A stretch of 64,000 nt of DNA from Tetrapyrgos nigripes (lineage: Eukaryota > Basidiomycota > Agaricomycetes > Agaricales > Campanellaceae). The position numbers and the translations under genes are program-made. Where the stretch lies: positions 277,484-341,483 of the forward strand of contig JAACJM010000085.1 in NCBI GenBank assembly GCA_013368315.1, in the 5' to 3' direction. Each line of letters starts with the position of its first letter. Position 1 is the first letter of the stretch. Below the pieces are notes generated by a model. That model had not been told where the DNA came from and did not search any database. It saw only the letters and a program-made list of their open reading frames with translations. Of the stretch, positions 22,001 to 34,300 are shown in pieces.

Positions 22001-23765
22001 CGTTCAATAAATGTAACTCATTTTTCGAAATCGCAGGATATGTACAATGCCATTAAGAATCAACAAATCCTTCAGCCTCTCAGTGCGAGCAGGTCTTCAT
22101 TGTCAGGTTCAGGGTCCAATGGACCGTTGCGGAACCGTAGCTTGCGCAGCCAGCAACCAGACCGGTTAACGACATTAAAACGGGGCAGTATCCGCGGAAT
22201 ACAGACTCTCATGGGAGCAGGATATAGTCCATACAGCAGCAGCAGTAGCATTGAAGGTCGTGTCAGTCCATCACCGAGTTTCGCAACGTCGTTGCATGAG
22301 GTGAGAACACCATCTCCTTCTAATCGTACTTCACTCACGTTGACGTCGTTTATCATAGTCTTATGGCGCCAGCTCAACGTTCCTGTCACCCACCCTTGGT
22401 TTTGCATCCAATTTGTCGCATACCATCATACGTGAGACTCAGGAAGATGACGACAGGAGTGTTCACAGCGATGGTACCACCAATACTTCCATCAGCATCA
22501 CGGATGAAGAACTGGCACTTTTAGGAGCCCCTTGGGCCAAAGAGGGTATGCTCTGCCGTAAACAATACTGGGAATCGCAAGGGAAGCGATCAAAGGACAA
22601 GGCCTGGATGGACGTTTTTGTCGTTATCCAAAAGGGTGAACTCAACATGTTTACCTTTGGTGAAAATGGAACAGGAGGTTCCAGCATTGTAGGAGGCGGT
22701 AATTGGCTGGTACGTCTAACCCTTCAGTACGACACCTTGTACTAAGTGTCCACCCTATAGTCCAACGCTACTCCGGTTGGCACTGTTCAACTGTCTCATT
22801 CCTTGGCACACGCATTACCGTCACCAGGTTACAGCCGTCAAAGACCTTATTGCATGGTCTTGACGTTGGCTAACGGTGGCGTGTACTTCTTCCAAGCTGG
22901 AACCGAGGAGCTTGTCAACGAATGGGTCTCCACATGCAATTATTGGGCAGCCCGGACAAGCAAGGAACCTTTGGCAGGAGGTGTTTCTAACATGGAATAC
23001 GGATGGAACCGTGTCATGGACCCTGTGCACGGCCGTTCTGTGTCTGATAGCGAGTCGATGCGCGACGATTCCATGAGTATTCGGAGCGGCAAAAGTGGTC
23101 GCAGCAAGTTTGGTTGGCCACGAGAAGGTGCAGCTACGGTACGGGCGACTAGCTCTCCCTGGGCTGACAGGATCTTCATCAATGACTGGAAGCCACCTAT
23201 GCATCCTACTGTCGCGAGTGTCCACGATGAAGAGACTCAAATGGAAGCCCTCCGGAAACATGTCAAGGCCATGAAACGGGACCTTCAACGTCATAATGAA
23301 CTCCGTGAACCTATGGCTGCTCTGGTAATGTTAACTCTTTATCACACAGTATCTGTGTCCTGACGAAAAGTGTTGCAGTACCAACCCCGAACGGCCAACT
23401 CAATTAAAGCCCAGAGTAATTGGGAGAAGAAATCACAATGGCTGCTGACCGAAATCGTCAAGTATGATTCATACATTGACTCCCTTCAGTCGGCCATGTC
23501 TCTTCGGCTTCGAAAGAGGGGCGAAAAAGGTTTGTCGGTGGCAGTATATCAGCCTATCCCCAAGCTAACCATGCGTAAATTCTTAGCACTTGAAAGAGCT
23601 TTGAGTGGAAACTCGAATGGCGGCGATGATGCGCGATGGAAAGGGAGCAGCCCGCAAGGTACTATACAAGAAACCGACGAACCGACGACTCCCAATCAGG
23701 CTCTAGAATCTGGTTCACGACTTCATCGACGTGAGACAGCTGAAGATGATGGGGTCGAAAGCTGA
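19037..23765 (+). CDS. SYT1: Arf guanine-nucleotide exchange factor, Sec7-PH (Syt1/Sec74-like)
   Basis: Activates Arf GTPases in membrane traffic. A disordered Ser/Pro-rich N-terminus of about 600 residues precedes the Sec7 domain. That domain shows ANKCWNEDEEFLAKDKIAEW and LQYYIDFFDFSGLRLDVAFR. Then comes FLKGETQQVDRILETFSRRY, containing the catalytic Glu of the Arf-stripping loop, and ATAYSLLLLNTDLHVADL. A PH domain follows: WAKEGMLCRKQYWESQGK, AWMDVFVVIQKGELNMF and YFFQAGTEELVNEWVSTCNY. A C-terminal helical region contains ALRKHVKAMKRDLQRHNELR. This order matches yeast Syt1 and S. pombe Sec74. The start is uncertain: the frame beginning NTPAVARAGSPPTAYRGG has no in-frame ATG, and the best join is ATG 19037 through a roughly 60-bp intron with a weak GTTGCG donor. 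About 1,300 residues. Confidence 0.85.
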
Positions 23766-24197
23766 TAATGCTCTCTGCTTTCAGGATTTTTGCTCTGTAC
23801 GATCTACACAAATACTTATTTTTTCCTTATTATACTACATATTCCTTCCTATACCGCTAGCTGCATTATTATCTTTGAGATCTATCATATCGGAAGCGAC
23901 TATGGCTGTATTTGACTGCTACATTCGCCGTGCTACACGTACACACGAAGAGTGTCAAGTGTATATCATCAGTCAGCTACGCGAGACTATTTGGCTGCAG
24001 CTACGTGAGCGGCCAAACCGCTGATTGAATGGGGGAACTGAGCTAAAGCGTGCATGTCTTCAGACTATCAACAGGAAGATGTGAAGGAGGACATTCTGGA
24101 TCATTAAGTGAGAGTTCTGGGCCTAGAGCTAAGAGGAGATTTGGTCACGACGTAAGATTGCGGCATTGCACCAACTTGTCAGCTACTTTCTACAACC
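23766..24197. other. Intergenic region, Arf GEF / copper transporter
   Basis: About 430 bp without a gene. It probably holds the Arf GEF 3' end and the copper transporter promoter. One TTTGCTC sequence (23789-23795) resembles a fungal copper-response element but is single and far upstream, so I do not rely on it. Confidence 0.35.
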
Positions 24198-24926
24198 ATG
24201 AGCCACGGCGACCATAGCGGACACGGAGGACACGGAGGCCATGAAATGCCCATGGAGCCTATGTGCTCTATGAGCATGCTTTGGTGAGTGAATGTCCTTC
24301 CATCTCATTTCAAGTACCTATCAAGTACCTACGCAGGAACACCCAAATCATTGACACATGCATCGTCTTTCCGAGCTGGCATATCCGTTCCAACTCAGGC
24401 TTCGTTTGGTCATTCTTTGCTATCGTCTTGTTAGGAATCTTGTACGAATATCTCCGGGTCTTTCAGAAGACAGTCGACCAGCGGATTGCGCTTTCGCTCA
24501 CCAAGGGCAAGAGCAGATCAGGACACTCGAGCAGGAGTAATTCTCCGACTACTGAGGAACGCGGACTGCTGTCTGGTGGATTGAAGTCTGCTAATAGGTA
24601 AGTGAAGGTCACAAATGCGTTGAATACGAAGGCTGACCGCATTCACTTCTAGTGTTGCTGTACCTCCTATCTCTCGCGCCATTCGTGCCATTCTCTACGG
24701 TGCTACGGTGTTCCTGTCATTCTTCCTCATGCTGGTTTTCATGACCTACAATGTACGTTCGCTTCGCAGAAAGGACAGACCCCAGGTTGTATTGCTAACA
24801 CTCATTCAGGCCTACCTAATCCTTGCAGTTGTACTGGGTGCCGCGTTTGGACATTATATCTTTGGAGGAAATATCAATCCTGATGCCTTGCTCGCTGACG
24901 GAGGCAAGGGCATGGCCTGTCACTAA
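24198..24926 (+). CDS. CTR: Ctr-family high-affinity copper transporter
   Basis: Trimeric plasma-membrane or vacuolar Cu(I) channel. The Met/His-rich extracellular N-terminus reads MSHGDHSGHGGHGGHEMPME, then PMCSMSMLW. TM1 contains FVWSFFAIVLLGILYEYL. A cytosolic loop with Ser-rich SGHSSRSNSPTTEERG follows. TM2 includes FLSFFLMLVFMTYN with the M-x3-M motif, and TM3 carries the G-x3-G motif in VVLGAAFGHYIFGG. Three introns keep frame, for example MLW joined to NTQIIDTCIVFPSWH. The length of about 195 residues is typical. The gene is convergent with proteasome alpha3, 137 bp away. Confidence 0.92.
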
Positions 24927-25063
24927 TAATATTCTCTAATTTGTTTCGAGTCTCATTTTCGGTACATATCACTTCTGGATTTTTTGGCTTTAGATCGTGT
25001 CCCAAGTACTTTGATAATTGGTTATTGATGGAGACCTATTGTACACAGTGGATCCTACATCGT

Positions 25064-26279
25064 TCAAGATGTTTTCATAGCATCGTCATCCTTCTTCGCC
25101 AACCCCTCGCTCTCCAGCAACTTGTCGATCTCGTCTGGCCGGTATATCTTGGCTTTAGGTTGTTTTGTCTCGGGGTCGACCGTTAAAACAGCGAATTCCA
25201 CTAGAGAGCAAGGTGTTAGATTACACGCCAAAGCCCAGTAGCGTGAACGGATAGACTGACATTTCTCGCTTCCAAGTGTAGTGCTATCCATCGTCTTACT
25301 CATCGTCTTCAATACCAAACTGATCGCAGTCTTGACATCAATATCGTCCTTGTACTCTTGCTTCAAGAGACTTTGAGCTGTGCCGTTATTTGCACCTATA
25401 CAGGTCGCCTTCCAGCCCGAGTAATTGCCTGAGGGATCTGAATGGTAAAGCTGGAATTTGTAGTGCGAATCGTATCCTGCGTAGAGAATGGATACGCCAA
25501 ATGGTCGCAGACCTGAATAGCATCGATCACGACAAGAGAACGTGAGTTGGATAGATGGCTGGTAAATAGGGTGGTCTTCGCACCTCCATACTGTGTATAG
25601 CCTTGCTTCAAATCGCATAGTCTCTGAGCCAATAGCTCTACATGTATATCTTCATTGTACTGGAGAAGATGCTGTTGAGCTGCTGATCGTGCATAGTTGA
25701 TGAGAGAGTTTGCGTCTGCTGTGAGTCCTGCTACACCACCAATGACATTCCTGGATTGCAATGGAGAGCTTGTTAGCGATTCAAGTATGAAATGGAGCAT
25801 GGTAATACGACACACGAGTTGAGGAGGTAAATTTTCTCTCCACTACCTCCATAACCGCCTTCTTTAGCACCAGACAGATCCAACAGTTTTCCGGTAACCT
25901 TCTTTTCTGCAGCGAGAACAACACCATCTTTTGCTAGGACACCGAGAACCGTTCCTGCATGAGAGATAGCTTCCATAGCATATTCGACTAATGACAGAAG
26001 TTGTGTTAGTCCAATGAAGTGCTTCAAGAGCAGCAAATGTCCGGCTTACTTTGATAAAGCCGGCCTAGATTAAGAGAAATGTAAGAGATGATACGGAATA
26101 GTTCTTTAAAAGACAGACCTTCCGGCGAGAAGATGGTGGTACGACCTAGGTGATTTGAGAGGTTAGAGTCCTGTCCATAGGTGAAACTCTCAAGATAAAC
26201 ATACTGTCGTATCTTCTAGACTGTTTGGGTTCTGTTAGAGGCCAAGACGGCACAAGTAGAATGGAAACAGACGTACCAT
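25064..26279 (-). CDS. PRE9: 20S proteasome subunit alpha3 (Pre9/PSMA4)
   Basis: Outer-ring alpha subunit of the 20S core particle. The N-terminus, assembled from small exons, is [20 protein letters not shown] followed by an [19 protein letters not shown] signature. Family blocks then include [53 protein letters not shown] and [19 protein letters not shown]. This combination identifies alpha3 rather than other alpha subunits. A Gly-rich insertion, [11 protein letters not shown], stands between KLLDLS and EKIYLLN, longer than in yeast or human. The first exon encodes only the initiator Met, and about seven introns are needed. The C-terminus [13 protein letters not shown] is charged, as usual. 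Confidence 0.93.
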
Positions 26280-26364
26280 GATGTAGATGGATGAAGAGGA
26301 TGAAGACGCGTAACACGCATACGCGTCGTATTCGGTATTTGCCGGTAGTATACAATAAGTACAT

Positions 26365-27145
26365 CTAAACTCCTAGTTTTCCCAATCCTTCTCGTGCCAT
26401 TGCTACTTGCTGCTCAGTACTATCTTCCAGTCCGACAATCACGACGCCTTCCTCTCCTTCAGGATCCTCCAACGTCTTCAACTGACTTTCCAACATGGAC
26501 TCCTTCATAAAATGACCTTGCCTGTTCTGCATACGTTCCAGGATCACTTCTTTTGGACCCTTGATCACCACAAAATACGTCGGCAGAAGGTCGGGATGCG
26601 GAGGCTCCAAGTGTGCAGGCAATACAGCTTCATCCGAAGCAATATCCTTCCTCTTCCCTCTCAGAATATCTCTATAATATTTCTTCAATGCAGAACACCC
26701 AATGACGACTCCAATCCTCCTCTCACCGTCGCCCTCCGTCGAAGTCTCCTTCATCGGCGCATCGTTATCAGTGGTTGAGCTTTCTGGCTGCTGTTCCTTT
26801 TGCTGATGCTGCAACTCCACACACTTGTGCTCCGCCGTCGTCCGAATAAGTTCCAACCACGGCTCACGGTCTTTATCCGTTAAAGGAGTCCCAGTAGACA
26901 TCTTTTCTACATTCGACTTTGGATGCAGATCGTCTCCATCGATGAAGGGAAACCCATACGAAGTTGCCAAGGCTTTTCCCAATGTTGATTTCCCTGTCCC
27001 AGATACTCCCTGTTGACAATGGTACCATTGTAGTGCCGTTCAGTTACGATATAATATATACACAGCACATTAGAAGATCACCTTTGTTTTCGAAAAGAAT
27101 TCGAACACTTACCATGACCACGATAAACACAGGTTTGACCGACAT
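26365..27145 (-). CDS. Gluconokinase (GntK family)
   Basis: Phosphorylates D-gluconate to 6-phosphogluconate, feeding the pentose phosphate pathway. A short first exon, MSVKPVFIVVM, splices (intron about 27010-27113) to GVSGTGKSTLGKALATSYG, giving an intact Walker A loop GVSGTGKS. Family signatures follow: FIDGDDLHPKSNVEKMSTG, PLTDKDREPWLELI, VVIGCSALKKYYRDILRG and GHFMKESMLESQLKTLEDP. A Gln/Ser/Asp-rich insert (HQQKEQQPESS and following) extends the loop before the GCSALK block and is probably a disordered surface loop. About 216 residues. No targeting signal, so cytosolic. Confidence 0.92.
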
Positions 27146-28838
27146 GATTGCGTTTATGCAAAGCACTGGTGATAGTCTTCCAAAGAACAGTTTTGAGATT
27201 GTTTCCGTCTATCCATAAAATTTACTGGGACAAGTCACCATGTATACCATGGACTAAAGATGACGACATTTCCCGCTCGGTCCGACTTTGCGGCTTTTCT
27301 CCGGGCACTATAGTAGGCGAGCTAGCATAGTACCATAATACCATTTTCCTTTTCTGCATTTGAAGGAGATTATCTATTGTGTAAGATAGGATAAGATTGG
27401 ACTACTTAAATTTACGATAAGTATTGAAAATAAAGTCTGAAAGCGGGAAACAAGCTTAAGGAAATTAAAGATATGAAGCAATTGCAAGAGACCGACGACG
27501 ACGATGACAAGATGCGAACAAGTAGGTAAAACAAATGCAAAACTCGAGCAAATGGTGGTAAAGTAGGATTGTAACATGATGAAAACGAGAACCTAGTTGA
27601 CAAAACAAAACCCAATCACTGGCCTGTCAAACCACAGGAGAGGCAGACACTGGACCCCTTGTCCAATGAAGATGGACAGGTTTGTATATGAGACATTGAC
27701 ACTGCAAGGAAAGAATAGGTTGAAGAGTAGAAAGACACGGGAAGATTGGAAATTTTATATCATATGTATATGAAGACAATTTGGAATTGAAAACGCGGAT
27801 TCAGCAATATGGACACAGTGACTCGAAGCAAGCAACCAAGCAACCAGAAAACACAAGGAAAGACGAAAAAGAACTGAAAAATGGGAGGTTAAGCTGGTAG
27901 AAACAAGTAAAGACTGGAACGACAAGAAATGAGAGCCCAGAGAAAGTACGTGGCTGATTCGCTGACAGTGACAGTGGCAGGCAGGTAGGATGGCTGGACT
28001 GATGTCGGCGGAGATAGACACTTCAAGTTCAACACGAAATCTACACAACCAGCCAACCGCACAAGGCGCTGATACGCAGCACCCTGCACGAATGACGGGC
28101 ACTCGTTGTGATATGCGTGGACTGGACGGTAGTGTGTGGTAACGTTCTCGACTCTTCGTTGTGCGTTACTGTGGTGAAGGATGCTAAGTGATACCGGAAT
28201 AACAGTGGTGCGTGTGGTACTTGGTACAAGGTAACATGTCGATCACAAATCACGATCACCGATACGCATCCGAGCCGCAGGTTCCTGACGCCACTTGTAC
28301 AGGAACAGTAGACGACCGACGACCGTCTACGGTCTGGTTATCCGAGTCCACAATGCAAGGCATTGGCCCGCCAGGCTCTTGTGAATGTCAACCGAGCTGA
28401 GTGAGAGAAGTTGTGCGAAGAACATCTGTATAAACGTGCCGCAGAAGCGCCCCGGCGTCTGACTCTATGCACGACAGCGAACTGAGAGGTAAAGTGAATG
28501 GGAAGTGTCTGTGTCCGTGAGTCAAATGGATGACGGAATTTGAAAGAAGATATGCAGGTGGTCCACCACTATGGCGCTTGCGGACATGATTGGCGAATGG
28601 ATGTGGCGAATGAATGTATACTTGGATGCGTGAATGATGTGGAAAGAGGTGAAATTGGATGAATAGGAACCGTTTTTGTTGATTGAAGGTCATGGGAATG
28701 GGACATGAGGGGAAGTAAATGATACAGATTACAACACATTTCCAGTGTCCACCCGGAAATTAAGAAGCCGACTAGACTCAGGCTGATTCACTTCAATTAT
28801 ACAGTAGAGCAGTAAGAAAAACAAGTAGAGAGTGGAAT
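27146..28838. other. 1.7-kb gap between gluconokinase and DUF6593-like gene
   Basis: No supported gene. Several open frames exist on the minus strand, but they are Cys/Ser/Leu-rich, overlap each other in different frames and show no domain. The region could hold a long 5' UTR, a 3' UTR or a non-coding transcript. I see no repeat of note beyond a small GACGACCGACGACCGTC run near 28311. Confidence 0.35.
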
Positions 28839-30786
28839 TTAGATGTTATGAGGAAGCGGGGGCACAGGCGGTACCACATCGTGACCAGCAGCAAAATCGA
28901 TAGAACTATACGCGGGAGGGGGAGTGTCCACATCATAAAAAGATTCTTGTATATGCGGCGGTGATCCTGTCGACGCCAGCCACTCGGAAAAGCTGCCCAT
29001 GGATTTGTGCCCCAGCCAACGTGAAGCTGACGTGGGAGTAGCTGGAAGTGTTCGGCTGGGATATTGGGAAGTTCGTCTATCACTGCGGCCGTCTAGGCGC
29101 GTAGTGCTCTGAGAGTGTCGAAGAATGTTTTCACGAGCATCAACAGGGCTATGCGGAGGTGGCAAAGGAAGTGTGCGTCCAGTCATCGAGCTGGTCCTGG
29201 TGATGACGTCGTAAGAAGGCCGACGTTCTAGTGTCAAAGTTCGGCGATCCACAGTCACCGATGATCCCGAGGAGTCGCTGCAGGCTGAGCCCCCTGGGCT
29301 TGTAACCGGCCGCGGAGCAGTACGAGGACGAGGGGGATTCGACCGGGATCGATGTGAATAACTATGTTTGGGAGGAGCAGGTAATTCTCGTATTTTACGG
29401 GAACTGGACGCCCATTGTAGACTTGGGCTCTCCCCTCGGCTCGAACTCGATGAGGCATACTGAACGGGAACTGGAGGGACTGGGGGGACATAGAATGAAG
29501 GGTCTAGATACGTGTGAGCTGGTGCGGAGGCGGGGGTAAGAGGGTAGAAGACAGATTCGGCCGAAGGACTAGGTGCTCGAGAAGATACTGTAGGGGCCCT
29601 TATGCGCAGACCCGTCACCTCTTCGGGCTCTGGATCTGTTTCTAGCTCGCTTTCACTCTCATCATTGTCTGAAATGGAAAAATCTGGACTGGGTGTCCGC
29701 AGAGTAGGGTGAATTGGATCTCCGTGTATGATCTTGGCCAATTGTCGGGCAGAAGTTGGGGTTGTAGGGTGGGGGATATTCGACATGCCATGACTGGATA
29801 AGGTAGAAGCGCGTTTGGGGAAGAAGTGGTCACCGTGAAGAATTCGTTTCCACTGCGGCGAGGAAGAAACGGGCGCAGATTTGAGGGACAATCCACGGGA
29901 AGGTTTGCTTCTAGATGAGCTGTGAAGACTCCTGGCGTCATATTTACTGACAGATGTCCATTCTTGAGAATTAGTGACAAGTAGAAGCGCTGACACCAGC
30001 AGGTAATCAAGAAGTAGTATCGAGACGCCGTGATGTACAAGCATCGGCCGTACATCATATTTGTCATGGAGGGTTTCGAAAACCTTTATCCTTGCAGGCA
30101 TCGACTCGACCGAAGGTTCGAGGATAGCGATAGGACCCTTGGCTGATGCAGCAGTGCACTGAAAGAACCGTCAGCGTATATCCTGGAACTCGGGTACATT
30201 ACAAACGCACCCAGTATGACGACCCTACGGCTTTCCACTTGAGCGCGTGAGAATACCCAGGTATTTTGAACCTAGAGGGAAAACTGGAGCGGACACGAAT
30301 AAGCTCCAAGACAGATTGACAATAATAGCACACTGACCTCAACACGGAGCCGGGTCTGAGAAACTCGTCGACTGGCCTCCAGCGACCTTCACGAATGCTG
30401 AGTTGTGGACCGTCCACTTCCTTTCCTTTGCCCTTGCCGCTGGCACACTGGGGCCAGGTGATCTGGGCAGCGGTAGTGGAGCCGTCCCAAGGATCTGAGC
30501 GAATGAGAGTAGTATTGGAGTCCTTGGTAGAGATGGTGTAGAGAGGTGTACGAGAAAGGTCGTCCTTGACCTGGGCATTAAGGAAGGACGGAGATGATAG
30601 TTTCAGAGTGAGAAGGGGAGGTTTGTGAGCGTGAGGGCTCTGCATGTCGTCTGCAATGTCGAGCCGGCGGAGATAAGGCAATACGGAAGGAACGACTGAT
30701 GAACGGGCTCTGGGCGGCGACGAGGAAAAAGGGTGGTCGTCGTTGTCGACGGTGAGGACTGGACCCGGTATAGGTCTACTAGCCAT
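28839..30786 (-). CDS. DUF6593-like (tubby-like) protein with disordered PPxY tail
   Basis: Function unknown. The N-terminal half shows PLYTISTKDSNTTLIRSDPW, then GRWRPVDEFLRPGSVLRFKI, PGYSHALKWKAVGSSYW and CTAASAKGPIAILEPSVE. It continues to a hydrophobic end GVSILLLDYLLVSALLLVTN. This pattern resembles the basidiomycete DUF6593 domain, a beta-sandwich related to tubby C-termini (recalled, not searched). The C-terminal 300 residues are Ser/Pro-rich and end with a PPxY motif (TPPPAYSS), a potential docking site for Rsp5/NEDD4-type ubiquitin ligases. Two introns (about 30144-30209 and 30268-30338) join in phase. The start is 111 bp from the divergent CHZ1 start. Confidence 0.7.
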
Positions 30787-30897
30787 GGTAGGAGCGGCTC
30801 GAAGAGAAACTGAGCCAGCTGAGGTAAGGAGAAATCAATTTTGATTTGATGGGAAGTACGATACAAGCACAAATAGTCTTCTTTTCAAACCACCACC
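30787..30897. promoter_or_regulatory. Compact bidirectional promoter, DUF6593-like / CHZ1
   Basis: Only 111 bp separate the two start codons, so both transcripts must initiate in or near this segment or inside each other's 5' region. It contains TTGATTTGATGGG and a CTTTTCAAACCACCACC leader before CHZ1. No TATA box is evident. Confidence 0.6.
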
Positions 30898-31360
30898 ATG
30901 TCCACCAGCGCGACTGACCCCACGTATGTACTGCAACTCCTCTCCAGACTCTCGCTGATGTCTCTGCTGTAGTAACGGCACCACTGCAGCTGCTCAGACC
31001 GCTGCTGACGCGTCGCCCAAAGACAAGGGAAAGGGCAAAGCCGTCAAAGCTGACGACGCGATGGAAGAGGACGACGACGATGAAGAAGAAGAGCATGACG
31101 ACGACGAAGATGGATCTGGCGAAGAAGAAAGCGAAGAGGTCAGTCTGGTCGCGCCGCGTTGTTTTGTTTTGCTGTTTGACTGATACATGTTGCTTTCTCC
31201 TTTCACGCGTTGACAGGAGCTAGAAGACGACAGCCTGGAAGAGATCGATCCCACTGCCATTGTTGGCCGTCGCACGCGTGGCAAAAAGGTTGACTACACC
31301 TCAGAGGAGGCTCTCAACAAGGCTGGTCTCCAGCAGGAGGACATGGAAACCGACGAGTAG
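30898..31360 (+). CDS. CHZ1: Histone H2A.Z chaperone Chz1
   Basis: Chz1 binds H2A.Z-H2B dimers and delivers them to the SWR1 remodeller. The start is MSTSATDPT, spliced to NGTTAAAQTAADASPKDKGK. A long acidic stretch follows (MEEDDDDEEEEHDDDED, then GSGEEESEE). A second intron leads to ELEDDSLEEIDPTAIVGRRT and RGKKVDYTSEEALNKAG, which is the CHZ motif. The protein is about 115 residues and ends GLQQEDMETDE. The acidic run followed by the basic GRRTRGKK segment is the hallmark of the family. Two introns, both in frame. Confidence 0.9.
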
Positions 31361-34300
31361 ACTAGACGCTTTGCACCGCTGGCGCTGTCTCGTCTCACAC
31401 CTTTGAGCCACTACTTGTCTTATCACTATCCAAAATGTTGTTGTGCTCGTTTTTCTTACACCTTTCTGCGCAGATGTTGTACACTTGGTCTTTGTACGCT
31501 AAAAATCGAAAATCGATATATCCTTTTTGAACCAGTTCGGTTTTGTCAATGTCGGTTCGTCTTTGTAGGGGTCAGCAGGTCAAAGCTTCCTCGCCGGCTA
31601 CTTCTTGAGTGGCCGTCAGAGGTTCTTCTATGTTCGTCATTCATCCGTTATCGTCGTCGACTTGTGTCTGGCTCTCGCTATGCTTGCCGATTTCTACGAC
31701 AGTTCGATATGCATCAACCGAATACGGCGGATTCTTTTTCAATCTATCGTTAAAGTTACCCTCATGTCTCCGCTTCTTCCGCGTCCGTTTGTTTCGACCT
31801 CGAGACCGCAACCCGTTTTTAGTTACTCTATGCAACCGTGGACGTACATACGTCAATCATCATGCGGTCTTGCCCACACCTCTTCATCCATCTATCCATC
31901 CATCCGGCTTATGCTGCCTCACCGAGCCTCCCTGGATCCTTCAATCAACTCTATCTTTCATCAGTCGAAAGAGACACAATCACAATTCGTGCAACTATGT
32001 AGTTCCCTTTCCAGCACTCTGAGCCCTGCTACCTCATCCTTGGGCCAATACACTCAAAATACACGCCCAGAAATACATCTAATATGACCTTTCCTACTCT
32101 ATTGCCCAACTCCGCGCGAAGTCACTGATCAAGAACCAATGCCGATACGCATATTCACCTTCGAATTCTCAACTGATCTGTCAAGCAAACATTCCAGACT
32201 CCTATATTTGACTTCACCTCATTCAAGAATTTCACATTTCATTTGTTCGGGGTCGTTGTTTTCGAATTCGCGGCTCTGGCCAGGCACAGTCCAGCTCTGA
32301 TACTCAACTACTGACCGTTCTTTTTTTTATTTTGAAAAATTTGACTGGGTCTGACCACAAGCTCTGCCGGTCTCGGGGTCCTGGTCTCATTCCTCTGTTC
32401 TTTCTGTAGCTCATTAACCAAGTTCCTGGCCACTGGCACTGATAGAACCGCCAATTCTGATCCGTGGGTTGGGGCTCATCGAGATATCTCATGACTCGGA
32501 ATGAAATTCAGCCGTCCTCATTAGGCCCAGGGGTGTGCATATCTAGTTCGGGAGATGTATAAAATCAACTGTGCCAGGTACCGTCGTTGACTCGGTTCTT
32601 ATTGTCGTTATACGTGGTTGTCGTATCGACATCGACAGCCAATTACAATGGCGCGGCAATCTCCTTTAGAATTATCGTGTACTATGCATTCGGAGTCATC
32701 AACTTGAATTCGTCGCCCAAAACTCTGACGTCGACGATTTGGTCCTATGCCCAGCAAACGCCCAAGTCATCATGGTCACACAGGACCTAGTCAAATTCCT
32801 TAAAAGCAAAGGGACTTTTGAGTCAGTCGGGTAGCTGTACTTCAGAAGTTCAGTATCAAAGCCCTTGATAATGATACTTGGTCAGTGATTATTCTTACTG
32901 GCTTTTCTGACGCTTATGAAACTTACGTTTAATATCTGTACCTAGGTTTCAAGTATTGATATCAGGACTCAGAGGTCTCGTCCTGAAGTTTATCGCTGCG
33001 GACTTAGACATTGTTCGCGACTCCGATTATTATAGGCTAGGAGTTCCGACCATGCTCTAAGCTGAAGTCCTGCGTACTAGTAATGGTATAATCTGTTACT
33101 GGCCTCAAGCTGTCTGGCACTATGGCTTCCAGTAGTCCGAGACGGGGACATACTACAGCAGCCGGCACTACGGACCCATCCTCCGAACGTGTGCACCAAA
33201 TCCGTCTCCGAAGATCCCCCTACCCCTACAGACAGAGTCAACGACTACCACTGCCCCACATCATCACTCCATTTGCTAAAAACACCGGTACTGTAGCGGT
33301 GTAAGTGGTACGTATTTGATGATCATAGACATGCGTCAATTATAGCTCATACATCTTGATCATCACCAGCTAGAAACTCATGTCCTGCCAGCATAGAAAG
33401 CTTCGAGTTCTTGGGTCTTCTAGCTTCAATCCTGTGCAGTCTACAGATTGACTCTCAAAGGGCATCAGAATCATGATGAACGATGAACGTATCCCAACGC
33501 AATTTATCATTTCTTTCTCCAGCCCGCCCACTGGTTCAAACAGCACACCACTGGCAGTTTTATTTGGTATGTACAACTCGAAGTATCAATAGCGCTCATG
33601 CTACCCTCGAATTCAGCTTTCTCGTTCGGCCTGACCGAGGCTGCGCTAAGGAACAACCAAGGAATACTAACTGAATGATGTGGCCGATATCAGATCCATA
33701 ATCCGCCAATGTCAATGCGAGACAGGAGTTTAGTGACTTGACAGCTCCAGCCACGCGTCTTTTCTTGGTGGCAGTGAAAAGTAATCGTCCATGAAGAACA
33801 AGACTCCACAAAATTCGTGGCAGATATTATGACTAGTAAGTACGTACGACCACGAGTAAATTGCTGGCCAGTCTAAAAGAGATGCGGGCGTTGCATGGGG
33901 ACGAATTATCATAATCGACTCTAGACTCTTGCATGGGCGGTAGCTTTACACTACCGGAGCCGGACGAACCTGCTGATACCGAGGAGGTTCTGAATTACTG
34001 CTTTTGCTTTTGTATTGCGGTTGACCAAGTAAGTAACCTCCTTCCCGCGGACTAGTAACTGTGCCAAATGTCAGCCCGAAACGGATACAGCACCACAGAG
34101 ATGCTTTTCGTAAAGTTCTCATCAAGATTTTGCATAACTAGATCCCGGTACAGTCAGCTCCAAGTCACTAGTAGCAGCTAGTAGCATGACCACGGTGAAA
34201 CATTCGGATTCCCTGTATCAAGTCTTACGCGGTGTTGTCCGCATATTCGACCCTTTTCACTGAGTTCTCAGTTATGGCAAGGTATGTATGCAAATGTGCT

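Noticed and set aside
23789..23795. TTTGCTC copper-response element upstream of the Ctr gene
   Set aside because: A single 7-mer about 400 bp away, inside the 3' region of the preceding gene; expected by chance.
32587..32790. Short hydrophobic frame behind a TATA-like sequence
   Set aside because: It has no ATG, no splice support and no recognisable domain.
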